Source: Ailanthus altissimus (taxonomy: Eukaryota > Streptophyta > Magnoliopsida > Sapindales > Simaroubaceae). Taken from it: a stretch of DNA of 64,000 nucleotides. Under the pieces are notes generated by a model. The model made no database searches. It was given only the letters and a program-made list of their open reading frames with translations, and was not told where the DNA came from. The stretch spans positions 17,286,014 to 17,350,013 of the forward strand of contig OX327699.1 of the NCBI GenBank assembly GCA_946807835.1, given 5' to 3'. This document shows, piece by piece, positions 23,994 to 37,300 of the stretch. The translations under genes and the position numbers were made by a program. The first letter of the stretch is position 1, and the number at the start of each line of letters is the position of its first letter.

Positions 23994-26900
23994 ATGGAGA
24001 ATTGTGATGCTGATTCGATTGATTCGGTGCTCTGCGTTTCGGGTGCGAGTTTGATTAAATCGGGATTTGTCAACGCGAACTTGACAGGTTTATTCTTATT
24101 AATTTTCTTATTTCTTTTATTATGTTTTATTACAAATCTTGGACTTTGTATCGTTCTTTTTAATAATTTGCTTCTGTTGGTCTTTTGTGTAAATATGAAG
24201 AAAGAAGGAAGATCTTGAATTCTTTGGTTTTTTTTTTTGGTTGAAAGTAGAACAAAGGAAAATGACATGACCAACTTACAATGCACGAGGTTAATTCAAG
24301 TGATCGGCTTTTTTCATTTACTAATGCTCAGAAACTGATCAGCGTAAAATTAAAATTGGTCTCACACATTACATCTTTGTTTCAGAATTAAGGTAATAAA
24401 GACATAGTATAACCTAAAAATTTACTCTTTTGGTTTCTCTGAAATATAGTAATTATTGCTTAGTCAATTTGTTTACATTGGTTTGTTCCATAACCAGATA
24501 ATATTGTGACGTTCATTAATGCTGGAGGAGTGACTACAGTCAAAGAAGGAGATTTAAGCATTAATCTCGAGTCTGATGGATATTTCGAAGGAGGAGATGT
24601 TTTAAGAACGGATGAGAGTATACTTGATGGTGGTGACCTGGCATTTTTGTATCAGTCAGCACGGTTTGGAAACTTCAGTTACTGCTTCAGCAATCTATCC
24701 CCAGGGAACTATTTGGTTGATCTCCATTTTGCTGAAATTGTAAACACAAATGGTCCGAAAGGAATGAGGGTCTTTGATGTCTTCATGCAGGAAGAGAAGG
24801 TCTGCAAAATTGTATGATTGTTAGTAGATTTATTCAATTTACAGGTTGGTTTTTGATAAATTCTTTATTTTGGAAATAAAAATTCAGGTATTATCTGAGG
24901 TTGATATCTATTCCATAGTTGGAGCCAACAAGGCGCTACAAGTGGTAGATGTTGCAGTTTCAGTGGGGAAGGATGGGGTATTGTCAATAAGATTTAATGG
25001 AGTTTGTGGAAGCCCAATGGTTAATGGTATTTGCATAAAACAAGCCACAAATTTACCCGGTATATTCTTCTGTCTATCTCTAGTTGCTATGTTTTAATAC
25101 ATTAGAGTTACACTTACTCTTTAGCATTTGTATGTTTTACCTTGTAAATTAATATAAAGAATGCCAAGAGGAGCACAGTCATCTAATATGCACCAGTTGC
25201 GGAACTGAAATTGAAATTTCATCAGCTCAGGTATGGTGTAATCTCACAATCTAAGTTTAAAATTTTGAGAGTTTATAATTAATGTTGGTTTGAAATTGAT
25301 GTGCAGGATAAACTTATGAGGATGAAATCCATAGCCAAGTATGAAGAGAAGATAGAAGACCTAAAAATTCAATGCCAGCTCAAGGCAGACGAATGCTATG
25401 AGGCCTGGATGTCAGTAACAGCTGCTAATGAGCAGCTACAGAAGGTCAGCATGGAGCTTGACAATAGATCTTTTCAAAATCTACGTCTGGGTAAGAGGCA
25501 CTTCAACTGGAAATGCAGTGTGGATTTTTATTATTGAAATGTTATTATGGTTCAGTTGACATAAACCTTAAATTTTTTAGTGGTTAAGAAATTGACATAT
25601 TTCTGATCATGCATCACTTTCTGTAGATCAAGCTGTGGAAAAGCAGGCATTGAAACTCAGAGATCTCTCTACTCTATATGAATGTGATAAGAGGCTGTGG
25701 ACTGCTGCTATAAATGAATTAGAAAGGAAAATAAAGGTAAAATATCTTGTCTTGGATATATATCTTCAGAGTTTGTTCTGCAGACCTGCTTAACTATCTT
25801 TTTCAATATACTGTTCTATATTATTTGTTGATTGAAATGTAGATCATGAAAGATGAGCATTTGCAACTTTCCCGTGAAGCTCATGACTGTACTGATTCGA
25901 TTCCTGAATTAAATAAGATGGCATCTGCTGTCAAAGCGTTGGGTAAGTTTGCACCATCACTCAAACTTTGTGTCAAAAATTGTTAAACCTGAGAGGCTAA
26001 TACTTAATCTGTATTGCAGTTGCACAGTGTGATGATCTCAAGTTGAAGTTTAGTGAGGAGCAAGCAAAGAGAAAAAAGCTGTATAACCAAGTGCAGGAAG
26101 CAAAAGGCAAATTTTGACGCCTGAATCTTTTATGCCTATACACCAGGCTTGTGCTTTGGTCTCACTCAAGTTTCTTTGCCTAATTGTCCATTTCAGGGAA
26201 CATCCGTGTTTTCTGTAGGTGCCGCCCATTAAGTAAAGGTGAGGCATCAGCGGGGTGTGCAACAATTGTGGATTTTAGTGCAGCTAAGGATGGAGAGCTT
26301 GGAATACTTACAGGTGGCTCCACAAAGAAGATTTTTAAATTCAATCGAGTTTATACACCTTGCGATGATCAAGGTGTGCATCAATAAAAGAATATTCATT
26401 GAATTGTTGATATTTTGCTCAATCCTGTTAACTAGTTTTGCCATGGAGATGTGATAACTTGATTCATCTCTATTTATGGTCAGACAAATAAACATAAATT
26501 GATGTAACATTGCTTTCTGCTGTAACAGTTGATGTATTTTCGGATGCTTCACCTTTGGTAATTTCGGTGTTAGACGGCTACAATGTCTGTATATTTGCAT
26601 ACGGGCAAACTGGTACAGGAAAGACTTTCACAATGGAGGGTACAGAGCAAAATCGAGGGGTGAATTATAGGACTTTGGAGCAACTATTTCAAACTGCCAA
26701 GGAGAGGAAAGAAAATTTTACATACAGCATTTCTGTCAGCGTGCTTGAAGTCTACAACGAACAAATCAGGGACTTGCTTGTCACCTCGTCAACATCCAAG
26801 AAGTAAATTCATAATCTTATATTCCATACAATTACTTTGAAATTTTCAGGTGAGCATAGGAAATGCCGGTGTGATTTGATTGCCTTCTATTTTAGGTTAG

Positions 26901-29900
26901 AAATAAGGCAAGCTTCTGAAGGGGTCCATCATGTGCCCGGGATAACTGAAGCCAAAGTTGAGAACATTAAGGAGGTTTGGGATGTACTACAGGTTGGAAG
27001 CAATGCAAGGGCTGTTGGATCAAATAATGTTAATGAACATAGTAGCAGATCTCATTGGTTGGTATTTACCTAATAATTATTTTTATTATGCTTAAAATTG
27101 GCATTTTTATTGACTTGCTCTACTATTAAAGTTTTTCTTCTCTGCTTCTTGTTTTCATTTTCTTTGCGTGTTTTGTATAATGGCAAGAGCCAAGTGTCAA
27201 ATTAATTTTACTTGGTTAATATAAACATTACTTTTCCGCGCAGCATGCTTTGCATATTGGTGAGAGGAAAGAATTTGATAAATGGTGAGTGCACCAAGAG
27301 CAAGCTATGGCTTGTTGATCTAGCTGGCAGTGAAAGGCTAGCAAAAACTGAGGTTCATGGGGAGCGACTGAAGGAGGCTCAGAACATCAATAGATCGCTT
27401 TCAGCTCTTGGCGATGTGATTTCTTCATTGGCAACCAAAAGTGGCCACATTCCATACAGGTTGCTTTTTATCTTTCTTGTGTCAGATATTTCCTGCTGGT
27501 TTTGATTTACTGATTTCTCTATTTTGGTATCGCAGGAACTCCAAGCTCACACATCTGCTTCAAGATTCTTTAGGTAAGTAGTAACAACAAAAGGGTGCAT
27601 TTAGACTCCAGAATAGGATGTTGGCATTTTTCTTTAGTTGATCTGAAATAAAACATTATTCTTTCAGTGACATGTGCATGATAACATGAAATATGATATG
27701 ACAGAAGGAATATAAATGCTGCAAAAATAGATTTGCGAGTGCACTTGTTAGATTATATTTGCTAATATTCCTTATTTTGCTGGAAAAACTGGTGTACAAC
27801 CTATTCTTGATGCAATAACTTAGGCAAATTTTATTTATTTAAAATTTAGAATGCTCAATGTCAATCATTAAAGCTATATCAATGTGCTGCAGGTGGTAAT
27901 TCCAAAATCCTGATGTTTTTGCAAATCAACCCTTCAGAGCGGGACCTAGGTGAGACACTCAGTTCATTAAATTTTGCAACTCGGGTCCGGGGAGTTGAAT
28001 TAGGACCTGCAAAGAAACAGATAGATATGGGCGAGCTTCAAAAACTGAAGATGATGGTAAGCTCCGGCTCAGTGAATTGCTATTTACATTAACTATCTTC
28101 TTTACAAAAACTAAAGGTGTATTCAAATTTCTGGTATTGTTGAGACAAATGAATAACCGATGGTTCCTCTTCTAATTTTTCTAATGTGTCCCTGTTTCTG
28201 TTGGGCTTTCTGAAGCTTGACAAAACTAAGCAAGAATTGAGATCCAAAGATGAAGCATTACAGAAGTTAGAAGAGAATTTTCAGAACTTGGAAGCTAAGG
28301 CCAAAAGCAAGGATCAACTTTGCAAAAACCAACAGGGAAAGCTTAATGAGCTAGAAAGCCAACTTGAGTCAAAGACAGAGCTATGCAGAGAGCTTGACAG
28401 GCAGTTGCTGCAACTTTCAGAAGGAATGAAGGGGAAGGAAGAAATTTGCTCAAATGTTCTACAAAAGGTCACTGTTAGATGAGTATTTTGATATGGAATA
28501 TCTTCCATGAGTGGATAACTAAAGCGGGGTATCTGACTGCCCCCTAACGCAGCTGGGCTGGTTAGGGATGAGCAATGTCGGTTTTTGATGTTCCATTTGG
28601 AACCAATCTTAAAAAAAAAAAATTAGAATCGATCGGTTCTGAGGGAAAGAATATTTGGTTCAGTTTTTATTTAATTTTTTAATTTATTTTAGACCTATCT
28701 TTTCAATTGAATTAAATTGAACCAAATTAAAATAGAACCTACCAATGCACCGAACTGATTTGGTTTAGGTTCAATTTGCGCACACTTTTTAATGGATGAA
28801 GTTTCTCATCCTATCAAAACTTAAAAATAAAAAAAAGCTGAGTATCTGACACTTTATCATTGTTTCTGCCAAAGGTGAAGGAGCTTGAGAACAAGCTGAA
28901 GGAGCGGGATCAAGCAGAGACGATGACTCTTCATCACAAGGTTTCTGTAATCAACTTTTTGTAAAAACTTGTTAGAAAAAGAAAACTTCAATAATTAGAA
29001 CAAGTAGACCTGCAAATGATATTATGATCCAAAATGAACTCCGACAAATGGAGCCATAGGGGGTGCTGTCATCTATATTTCCAGAAAGCCAATAAATATT
29101 TTGATGGACATAAGCTATATCATATGAACTATTTTTTGAGATGAAGTGGCGGCCTGCTAGAACAAAATTAATTCTAATTTCTTCGGAAAGAAATTATGAT
29201 AAGCAGTCTGTGAACTTCTGGACTCAAAAGGTTATTTGATGTTACAGATTTTGAGAAAATGATTAATTGCTTTTCTCATGCTACGCAGGTCGGGGAGCTC
29301 GAAAACGGATTGAAAGAGAGAACGCGGGAGTTCGAGGTTCACTCTGGGATGCTTCAGCAAAAGGTAATTGGAACCAAGGAAATCGTTGAAATTAGTGCTA
29401 TTTTTTTCCAGTTTTATCAATATATGGAAAATATATCCATAAATCCCCCCAAAAAAGGTTGACGAACTTGATGAGCCGTAATCCAAAATGACTAAAATGG
29501 GAAGGGGGAGAAAGGTTAAGCTTATGGTGAAAGCAGGCAAAAAAAAAAAGCTCTCTTTAGTCGACCAATTTAGTGAATACAATTACTTTTGATGTCAGTT
29601 TTGGGGTTTTGTGCAAATTCACTCCGTAGAGGCAGCCATATTGCCGCTCCAGTTAAATAAGAAGAAAGGCTAAAGATTTCTTGATATCTCCCTCATTTGT
29701 TTTGGCAGATTGTAGAGCTTGAAGAAAGATTAAAACAAAAGGAAGAGCACATGCAACCACTATGCCCTGATGAGAAGTTGGGTGTCACAACACCTCACAA
29801 CACAAGGGTGCCAAGAGTGGAAGCTGTACATGACATGGATCCCTCAAGTCTAAGGAGCTTAAACTACGATAGCACTAACAGAACAATGAACATGGGGTCA

Positions 29901-30200
29901 GAGTCAGAATTGCTTAAAGGAACAGACTCCCTCCGCAAGTTGAGGAGAAAAAAACAGGTTCAAAGCAAGGGAACTGAAAACAACCTCTTATTATCAGCTT
30001 CTTTACTCGAGAAGAAGTCATTGACAGCTGAATCAAACAAAGCAACACGTGTTGATTCATCTAAAGCATTTGCAAGGTTTACAAGAAGTACAAAAACAGT
30101 TAGTACTGCTCAAAGGGCATACTCCAACAACAAAAGTAACAGAGATCAGCTTACTGGGGTGAGAGAGAACAACGCCAAGTTGAAAATATGGTTAAGATAG
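23994..30200 (+). CDS. KIN14: Kinesin-14 with N-terminal malectin-like domain
   Basis: Eighteen exons: 23994-24087, 24498-24799, 24888-25059, 25160-25230, 25307-25490, 25627-25736, 25843-25942, 26020-26106, 26197-26373, 26529-26802, 26896-27057, 27244-27459, 27536-27573, 27893-28056, 28216-28467, 28875-28940, 29289-29363 and 29709-30200 (3036 bp, 1011 aa). Residues ~32-190 form a malectin-like (di-glucose-binding) domain, followed by a coiled coil. The motor is at ~374-703, with P-loop GQTGTGKT (458-465), switch I NEHSSRSH (570-577) and switch II DLAGSE (603-608). A long coiled coil and a basic tail follow. The [13 protein letters not shown] entry to the motor is the kinesin-14 (minus-end-directed) signature. 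This architecture matches the plant KIN-14 members annotated as di-glucose-binding kinesins; which paralogue it is remains open. Intron 8 uses a GC donor (AAAG|GCAAAT). All motor motifs are intact. Confidence 0.93.
28563..28813. mobile_element. hAT-type MITE remnant in kinesin intron 15
   Basis: A ~251-bp insertion-like block starting TAGGGATGAGCAA and ending with the inverted TTTCTCATCCTA. It contains GGTT/AACC-rich subterminal words such as GATCGGTTCTGAG and GAACCAAATT. TAGGG ends suggest the hAT superfamily. No matching 8-bp duplication was found, so the boundaries are approximate. It lies between exons 15 and 16 and does not touch the splice sites. Confidence 0.5.
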
Positions 30201-31392
30201 TTTTTTTTTAAAATCAAAGTCAGACTGTGAAAGCAAGAAAATTTCCCTCGTACTCCTCTGAAGGTTATATTTGATTCATTGAAGCTTGTGATGAACAACA
30301 GAGTTTGACAGCAATAATAGCATTCAGCGCATGATAACTACTGTGAAGGGGAAGAATGTTGTCTCACAATATTAAACGCATGAAAGGAAATCTTATTCCT
30401 TTCCAGTATGAAGAATGCCTTGATGAGGCACAGGTACAGACACATACCATACCCTTTGGAAAAGGTAAGAAAAAATATTTGCTATTTGACCTTGGTCCAA
30501 ACTAACGTACAATGCTCGCCTCAATATTATTTGGTCAAGGAAAAAAAGCATTTTCTTTTCACCTTCATCTTATTTGTGCAATAACAGCTTCTTAATTCAC
30601 TTTAGAAGACGAATCACAAAGTCTTTGATCAAGTTGATTCTAATGGAATCACATTGATAATGGAAAAGGACACCACATAAGAAATTGATATAATGCGCCT
30701 GTTAGCGTTTACAAGAAGAAATTATGATAAGCATCCACAACAGCCTTCTTCATGGGGAATACAGAAAATGCAAGTTGAGCAGAGGCAAGCAAAGCATAAA
30801 AAGATTGTAGGAAGGAAAAGATAAGAATTACAACTTTTTTCTTGTGCTGCAAACAGTTTGCAAGTCTGAGTAATTTCATATTTATGCAGCACAATTAACT
30901 TAACGGGCTTAAACATATAGTATTACATAAAAGGTTTGACCTCAGGAAAGTGAATTTGTCATTAACCTTTTGACTGACATTGCAGCCAATAATGGCCACT
31001 ACATATCATTAGTTAATTCCTAAAACAAATGCAGTTCAACTAGCTCTGAACTATAAACAGTTGATCAACGAGAACTGGGATGAAAATAGTCCTAAATTCT
31101 ATGATCGTTGAGCTTTTTCCAATCTTTCTGGGAGATTTGACCCCAAGAATCATCAAATATAAGAAAAAGACAATGAAACCAAAGAGGAAAAAGAAAAGCA
31201 GAAAACAAGGGCAGATTGGCAATGTTAAAACCGCCATAATAATTTTCAATAGCCAATATATGACTGTACAGTATATAAACATGTATTGACTCGAAATATG
31301 ACATCTACCCTTTAAACCACTTCTTCCTGATTGTAGCTTTTGGGATATATATATTATCTACATGACTACTCTGGAGCCACCATTTGTAATTT
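30201..31392. other. Convergent spacer between the kinesin and UPL genes
   Basis: Tail-to-tail intergenic DNA containing both 3' UTRs. No further gene or repeat was recognised. Confidence 0.6.
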
Positions 31393-34300
31393 TCAACCAA
31401 AACCAAACCCTTCATTGCCTTCGTGAATTGCAAGCAGCAGTCTCTCCTCTAGATGTTGTTTAGAAGGGTATTCTGGCAAATCTAATTGATTGAAACTGCA
31501 GAAATAATGTGGTCTGTATAAGTATGTACTTATATAAAACTCTAGACTTGCTACAAACTATTGACAACAGTCATTGAACAAACCCCAGACAATAAAGTTC
31601 CAATTGCACATAAGAAATGGCAGTCTAATCAGACATTACAGGAAAAAGGAATTAGAGATTACCAAGTATGGGCAGAAGGTAAATGATCTATGCTGCCATA
31701 TGCCTTGTGTATTTGAAACTTCTGTGAGCCTGAAATTCCTTGAAGCGCACTAAAACCTTCCAGGGGCACCTAAAAGTTTTGGAGAAAACTACAGTAAGAC
31801 CACTAAATATAGGTTAAGCAGATGTGCAAATGCAATAAAATGAACAAAACGGCGAGAGTTTTACATGTACTTGTGAACTATAATTTTTTTTCAAATTTAA
31901 CAACAGCTTCCCATTCAAGTTTCACATCAAACTAAAACTCAGCAATATGCTTCTTACAACACCAAGCATTGGTGATACCTAAAAAATAATAGAAAAGAAT
32001 GGCCCAAAGATGAAATTATTCTGAATAAAACCATAGCTTGCTTCCTTTTGCAGCCTTGCCAAAGCTTAAGAAAACTATGCAAATCAAATTACTTAAATCT
32101 TCTATTTGATATAGAACCAATATCAAAGATAACAGTTTAAAAGTACTTGGTAGTTAGTTGGTTCCATTTGCCTCAGTCATATATTAGGGAAAGAGACATC
32201 TTTAACATATTCCTCCAATTTTCAGAATTTCCAAGTCAGCTCCTCCACCAATGAAGTAGTTGACCGCCATAGATATCAGCAGACTAAAATCCTGAGCTAT
32301 CACTGAATGTCCAAACAAGCCATGACTAAAATAGATTTGCACAATTTCACAGTCAAACACTTCCAAGAAGAGATTGACAAAACTAAAATGGATGCTTTTT
32401 TTCAAATCAAACTAAAAGCAACATAATTCAGAAATTCAGTTATCTAATTCAAAAGAACAAAGTGCTTAAATCCAACACAAATTTACAAATAGCAAAACCA
32501 AGAAAATAATATTACCTTCGAGGTGCCAGTCACAAACTGTAGAAGACGAGCCTTATCCTCCTTGCTGAACCCTTGAACAACCTCCCAAAACCACTGTATG
32601 ACAGGAGATGCAGCACTATATCCAGAATATTCTGTATTTGCTCTCATGTCATCCACTGAAAGACATTGATCGCAATAATTTTTGTTAGAACTGTGATTTT
32701 AGAATTTATACGGCATTTTTGGAAAATGAAGGCCAAAAAATAAAGAAAAAATTAATCAAACTCACAATCAATATCTGGAAGTCCACTAATCAACAACTCC
32801 AATTCCTTGTCATTGAAAATGGATATCAAGTCCCTAGGAATTAGTTCGCTAAATCCTTCCAGAAAAGCATTTATTTGAGGGCGAATAGCAGTCGTCAAAC
32901 GATGCTTAGCAACTAAGTCAACATATTGGTGCTTATTCTCCTCAGTAACTTTAATATTTCGTCCGCCAGGAATCAGTTCATAGTCAGTTACCTGCATTAT
33001 GTCCAGGATGCTATTATAAAAAAGAAACAAAACTTTAGCAGGAAAAGCAGTTGAGTAAAGGATTGACTGAAAATTATTACCTGTGCCCTCTCATACAAAA
33101 TCAGCTTCTCCTCATCAGCGTCAATACTAAAAGTGAGGTCAGGAACATCACTAATATCATTCTGCAAATGGTAGAGAAGTTACTAGGTAAGACGACCTGA
33201 CCAATGGAAAAATGAGATGAAATTTAAAAAGATACAAAGTACAGACGCGAGAAGCATACCTCCAGCATCCACTTCAGGTTTTTGAAGTAATCAGGATCAA
33301 TAGCTTCAATATCATGATAAGTAACTTTGACCCCTAGGATATGCTTGTAGAAAGATCGAGTAAAGTGGACATCCAACAGTTGCCCATCAAAAAGAGCTTT
33401 TCCAACCTAAAAACATATTCAAGAATGAGCAAAAAGTGAAAAAAGAAAGAAGGAAAAACTCACTTAGGTTGGTACAACTAGAGCATCAAAAATTGGTACT
33501 CACAACTCGCCCAACAAACTTGAAATATGAAAGATGTTCAGTTTGGTAAACAGAGTTGGGATTGGGCTGGAATGTTGATTCATTGCCCACTGTTGTGAAG
33601 AGTAGGGCTCCCTTGTCAAAAATGACCCTGGAAAGTAACTGGTACCACTCCCTTGTAAGACCACCTGCATCAATACCTTCTTCCCCTTGAAAATGAACAG
33701 TCAACCTTCCCTTCAAATCTTGGGTTGATCGCATGCGCAGTTGGTTATATGAATCTTCAAGAATGTAAGCTCTTCTTACAGAAATTCTTAAGGAACTATG
33801 ATGATGATGATCATGCTGATGCTTTATTTTTGATCTGAAGTGTGCGCGCTTATTGTCAAAATCAACAAAGCGTGGAACCTTCAGCATGAGTGAGAAAGAC
33901 TTTTCTAGCAATCCAGGATTTTGACGGATGAAAGCATTTAGCAACTTCCTGTGCCTTTCTGAGAACCTCACAAAAGCAATCTGCTTTTCATCAACCTTCG
34001 AACTGTGACCTGACGTCTTCTGCTGGGCAGCAGATGTGCTGGCATCTTCGACCTCAGAAACTGCAGCAATACCAAAATCATGACCTGAACCTGGTTGTGC
34101 AGGATGCAACTTTTCACACATCACAAAGAATGATTCTATATATGGTAGGATGTTCTGAGCACCGGCAGGGAGGGGTGACGTAGCACTGGATGATTTGGCA
34201 GTTGAAGTTCTAGATGTAGTTAAAATATCGGGACAAGAATCTGAAAAGCTCTCTATTTTGCTTATGCACATACTCAGCTCCAGCCACAAAGGCTCCAAGG

Positions 34301-37300
34301 CTGCATTTATATCCCATACCCGAGAAAGAGTTTCAGAATGCTCCTTTTCAGGAAGAATCTGCTGATTCTTCTCTTTCTCGAGTAGGGAGGCTACAAGAGG
34401 GCTTAGTGCCTGCAGCACCCTTAAAATTGCAGCTCCATCAGAAGATGAAGTACTGAGGAGTGCTTTCACTGCTCCACCAAACATACGTAGCTCATCCATA
34501 CCAGATTTAGTTAACTTTTGTATCGCATCTGCTAGCTCAGTGATAAATAACTGACAATGAGTTGGAGCAATCACAACCAGTTTATTCATAACCTCTGCCA
34601 CCAGAGTATATGCATTATCTGACAAACTGAGTGAAAAATGCAACGTCAGATCAAGTTTGCAAATTACAATAAACTATTATCTATTAACATAATAAAAAAT
34701 AAATAGCTTGCAGGAGATCCTAAAGCATGTTAAGTTGCATATTCTGAGTATGAATACTTGAGAACCAGTGTTCATGAAATAGTGGAAAGTAACCAATGAG
34801 ACAAATGAAGCTCTTCATATTCATGATTGAGTAGAAAAAGAGAACTATAAAAACAGTTGGAATTATAAGCATGCACCACATACACTAAAGGTGCACAATA
34901 GCAAATGCATACACAAAAGAAGCTCTAGCCTTGAAGTTTTTTTTTCTCATACCCTTCTCGTGCTAGCAATGAGCATAGGACTCGAAGTTCTGCTGGTGGC
35001 AGGTTAAGCAGCACGCTTTGAGCATCACATTCATCATTTGCACTAGACGTTGTAGGTTTTGAAGAATCAACAACACTAGATGATGAAACAGAAACCCCGG
35101 AAGAAGAAACATGAGCGTTTGCATTCATCCCAGCATCTGACGTGGGGATTTGAGGAGCAGTTTGTTGTTCAGTTGTAGACTCTCCAGACTTGTCAGGTAA
35201 ATTGCTTTCAGCATTATCAATAATGACCTCCAATAAGTTAAGCAGCTGAAACAAAGTGCAAGAAGTGAGCACAGACACAAAGCAGACAACTAAAAGAAAT
35301 AAAACAGGAAAGCAAATATCACTTATCAGAAAGGAGATATAACCTGCTCAAGATGTGCTATACTCCTCAAATAAAGGGGTTGGTTCAAGAGACTCAAAAG
35401 CAACATGATGGATATGCATCCTTCCCGCAGCTGCTTTCTATCTACTTCACACCCTTCATCAACCATCACAGCTTTACCACATCCCTGATCGATATTTTCC
35501 TGCTCTTGTAGGGAAGGGAGAGGCAGCCTAAACTGAAGCAAGATCTTTGCAACAAGGGGATGATTGCGAGCCAAGTAAGTCAAAGTTTCAAGAATACGCC
35601 GGGATACCAGAGGAGGAACTCCTACAGAAAGAAATGTACATAAGCATAGCACTTTTGACAATTATGGCAACGGGAAAAACTACCAGAGTCAATAAAGTTC
35701 CTCCAAATAATTATTTCAATACTCTAGCAAATAGAGACTTAAAACTAATGTAAACATATAACTAACCATCAAAATGTTGTGGGCGAGAATACATCACGTT
35801 GTTCTGACAGGCATAAAGCCGATATGATGGCTCAACAGCAGTTGAAGAATTGACTGGTTTTCTTGTATCAAGCATCAGCATGTCCATCAGAATTTTAACC
35901 ATAGATATTCTGGTTTCACCATGTGCACATAAGTTCAGGAGAAGCCTCTGCAATGCACCTTTATAAAGTGGCTGCAAAAATTAAATAAAAAAAATGACAA
36001 ACTAAACTTAAAAATATTAATGCATGTAGGCACAGGAGAAAACATGCTCAAGAGAAAACCAATTCTACCAAATGGATACCTGGACTACACGAAGCAACCG
36101 AATCATTGCTTGAAGAGCTTCTGTGCCAACTAAAGGGGCTCCTTCAGCTTCAACTATCCCAGGACCCATAGTCCTGCGGGAAGTAAAAGTTCCCCCAGCT
36201 CCATCCAGACTTGAACCAATACCTTCACCACGCCTAGAAGACTCACCTCTACGATTCCTAGGGTACATGCCAAATAGGGTTTGATTATGATAACGATTTG
36301 CGAATCTTTCACGCAGCATGTTTGCCTCCGTAACAAGAGCAGGAGTGAGATTGGCAAGAATAGCATCTGATGATGTTAAGAGAACCTGTGGGAAAAAAGA
36401 AATGTTTAGACACAAATAGGTTGCATAATTACACTAAAATGAACATCGTACCTCTTCTCTCAAATCTGAAGAAAATGTAGCAATGATGGACACTGTATCC
36501 ATTTCAACTGGTTGGCCTTCAAGTTCCTGAGATTGATGAAGCCTTTGTGCTCGCTGTTGTGCTAAAACTTCTTCTCTGATATCTGGAGGAAGCGCTGCAA
36601 GGAATTCCGGATCAATATCTCCAGAATTTTGTGGTTCAGCATTTGTAGGCTGTGCCACTTGACCCTGTTGAGCTGAAAGAACTTCTTCGCGCAAGTCATC
36701 TGGGAGAGCTTCCAAGAATGCAGGATCAATGGATCCAGAACCAGCATCAGTGTTTGTTTGCTGCTCCACAGCTGGACCATCCTGATCTGCTTCACGACTA
36801 GAATTTTCAGAAACCTCAGTGACACTATGAAGGGGTGCATCCCGCCCACTAGCAGGCACAGTGTTCCCAAGAGACACATTTGTTCTTCTTATGCGAGTTC
36901 CTTGATCACCCAAAGGCATTCTATCAGCTGAACCTTGCCTATCTCCACCATCATCATGGCCATCAGCACTTCCAATTTCAACATCTAGGCTCCTGAGGCT
37001 TTCTCCTAAAGTTGCCCCACTTCCACTACTTTCTTGACTCACTGCTTCAACATCCCGCACAACTGCATCATTCTGTTCGAACTGCATTTCAGCAGACTGT
37101 GAGTGTATACTTGAAGCATCAGTTCCCTGTACAGAATCACTTCCTGCAGGTCTCAAGTCAGCATTACCCAAGCTCTCATGTGCAGCCGTAGAGGAAGGAA
37201 GGGCATTGATGTTTTCATTATTTACATTGTTCTCCACAGGAATTTCAGCCCTTGGACCTGCTTCTGACTCCTTTAATTGACTACCCTCAACATTACTCTG

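Noticed and set aside
23963..24286. 107-residue frame antisense to kinesin exon 1 and intron 1
   Set aside because: Low-complexity Lys/Asn/Phe composition and opposite to a well-supported exon.
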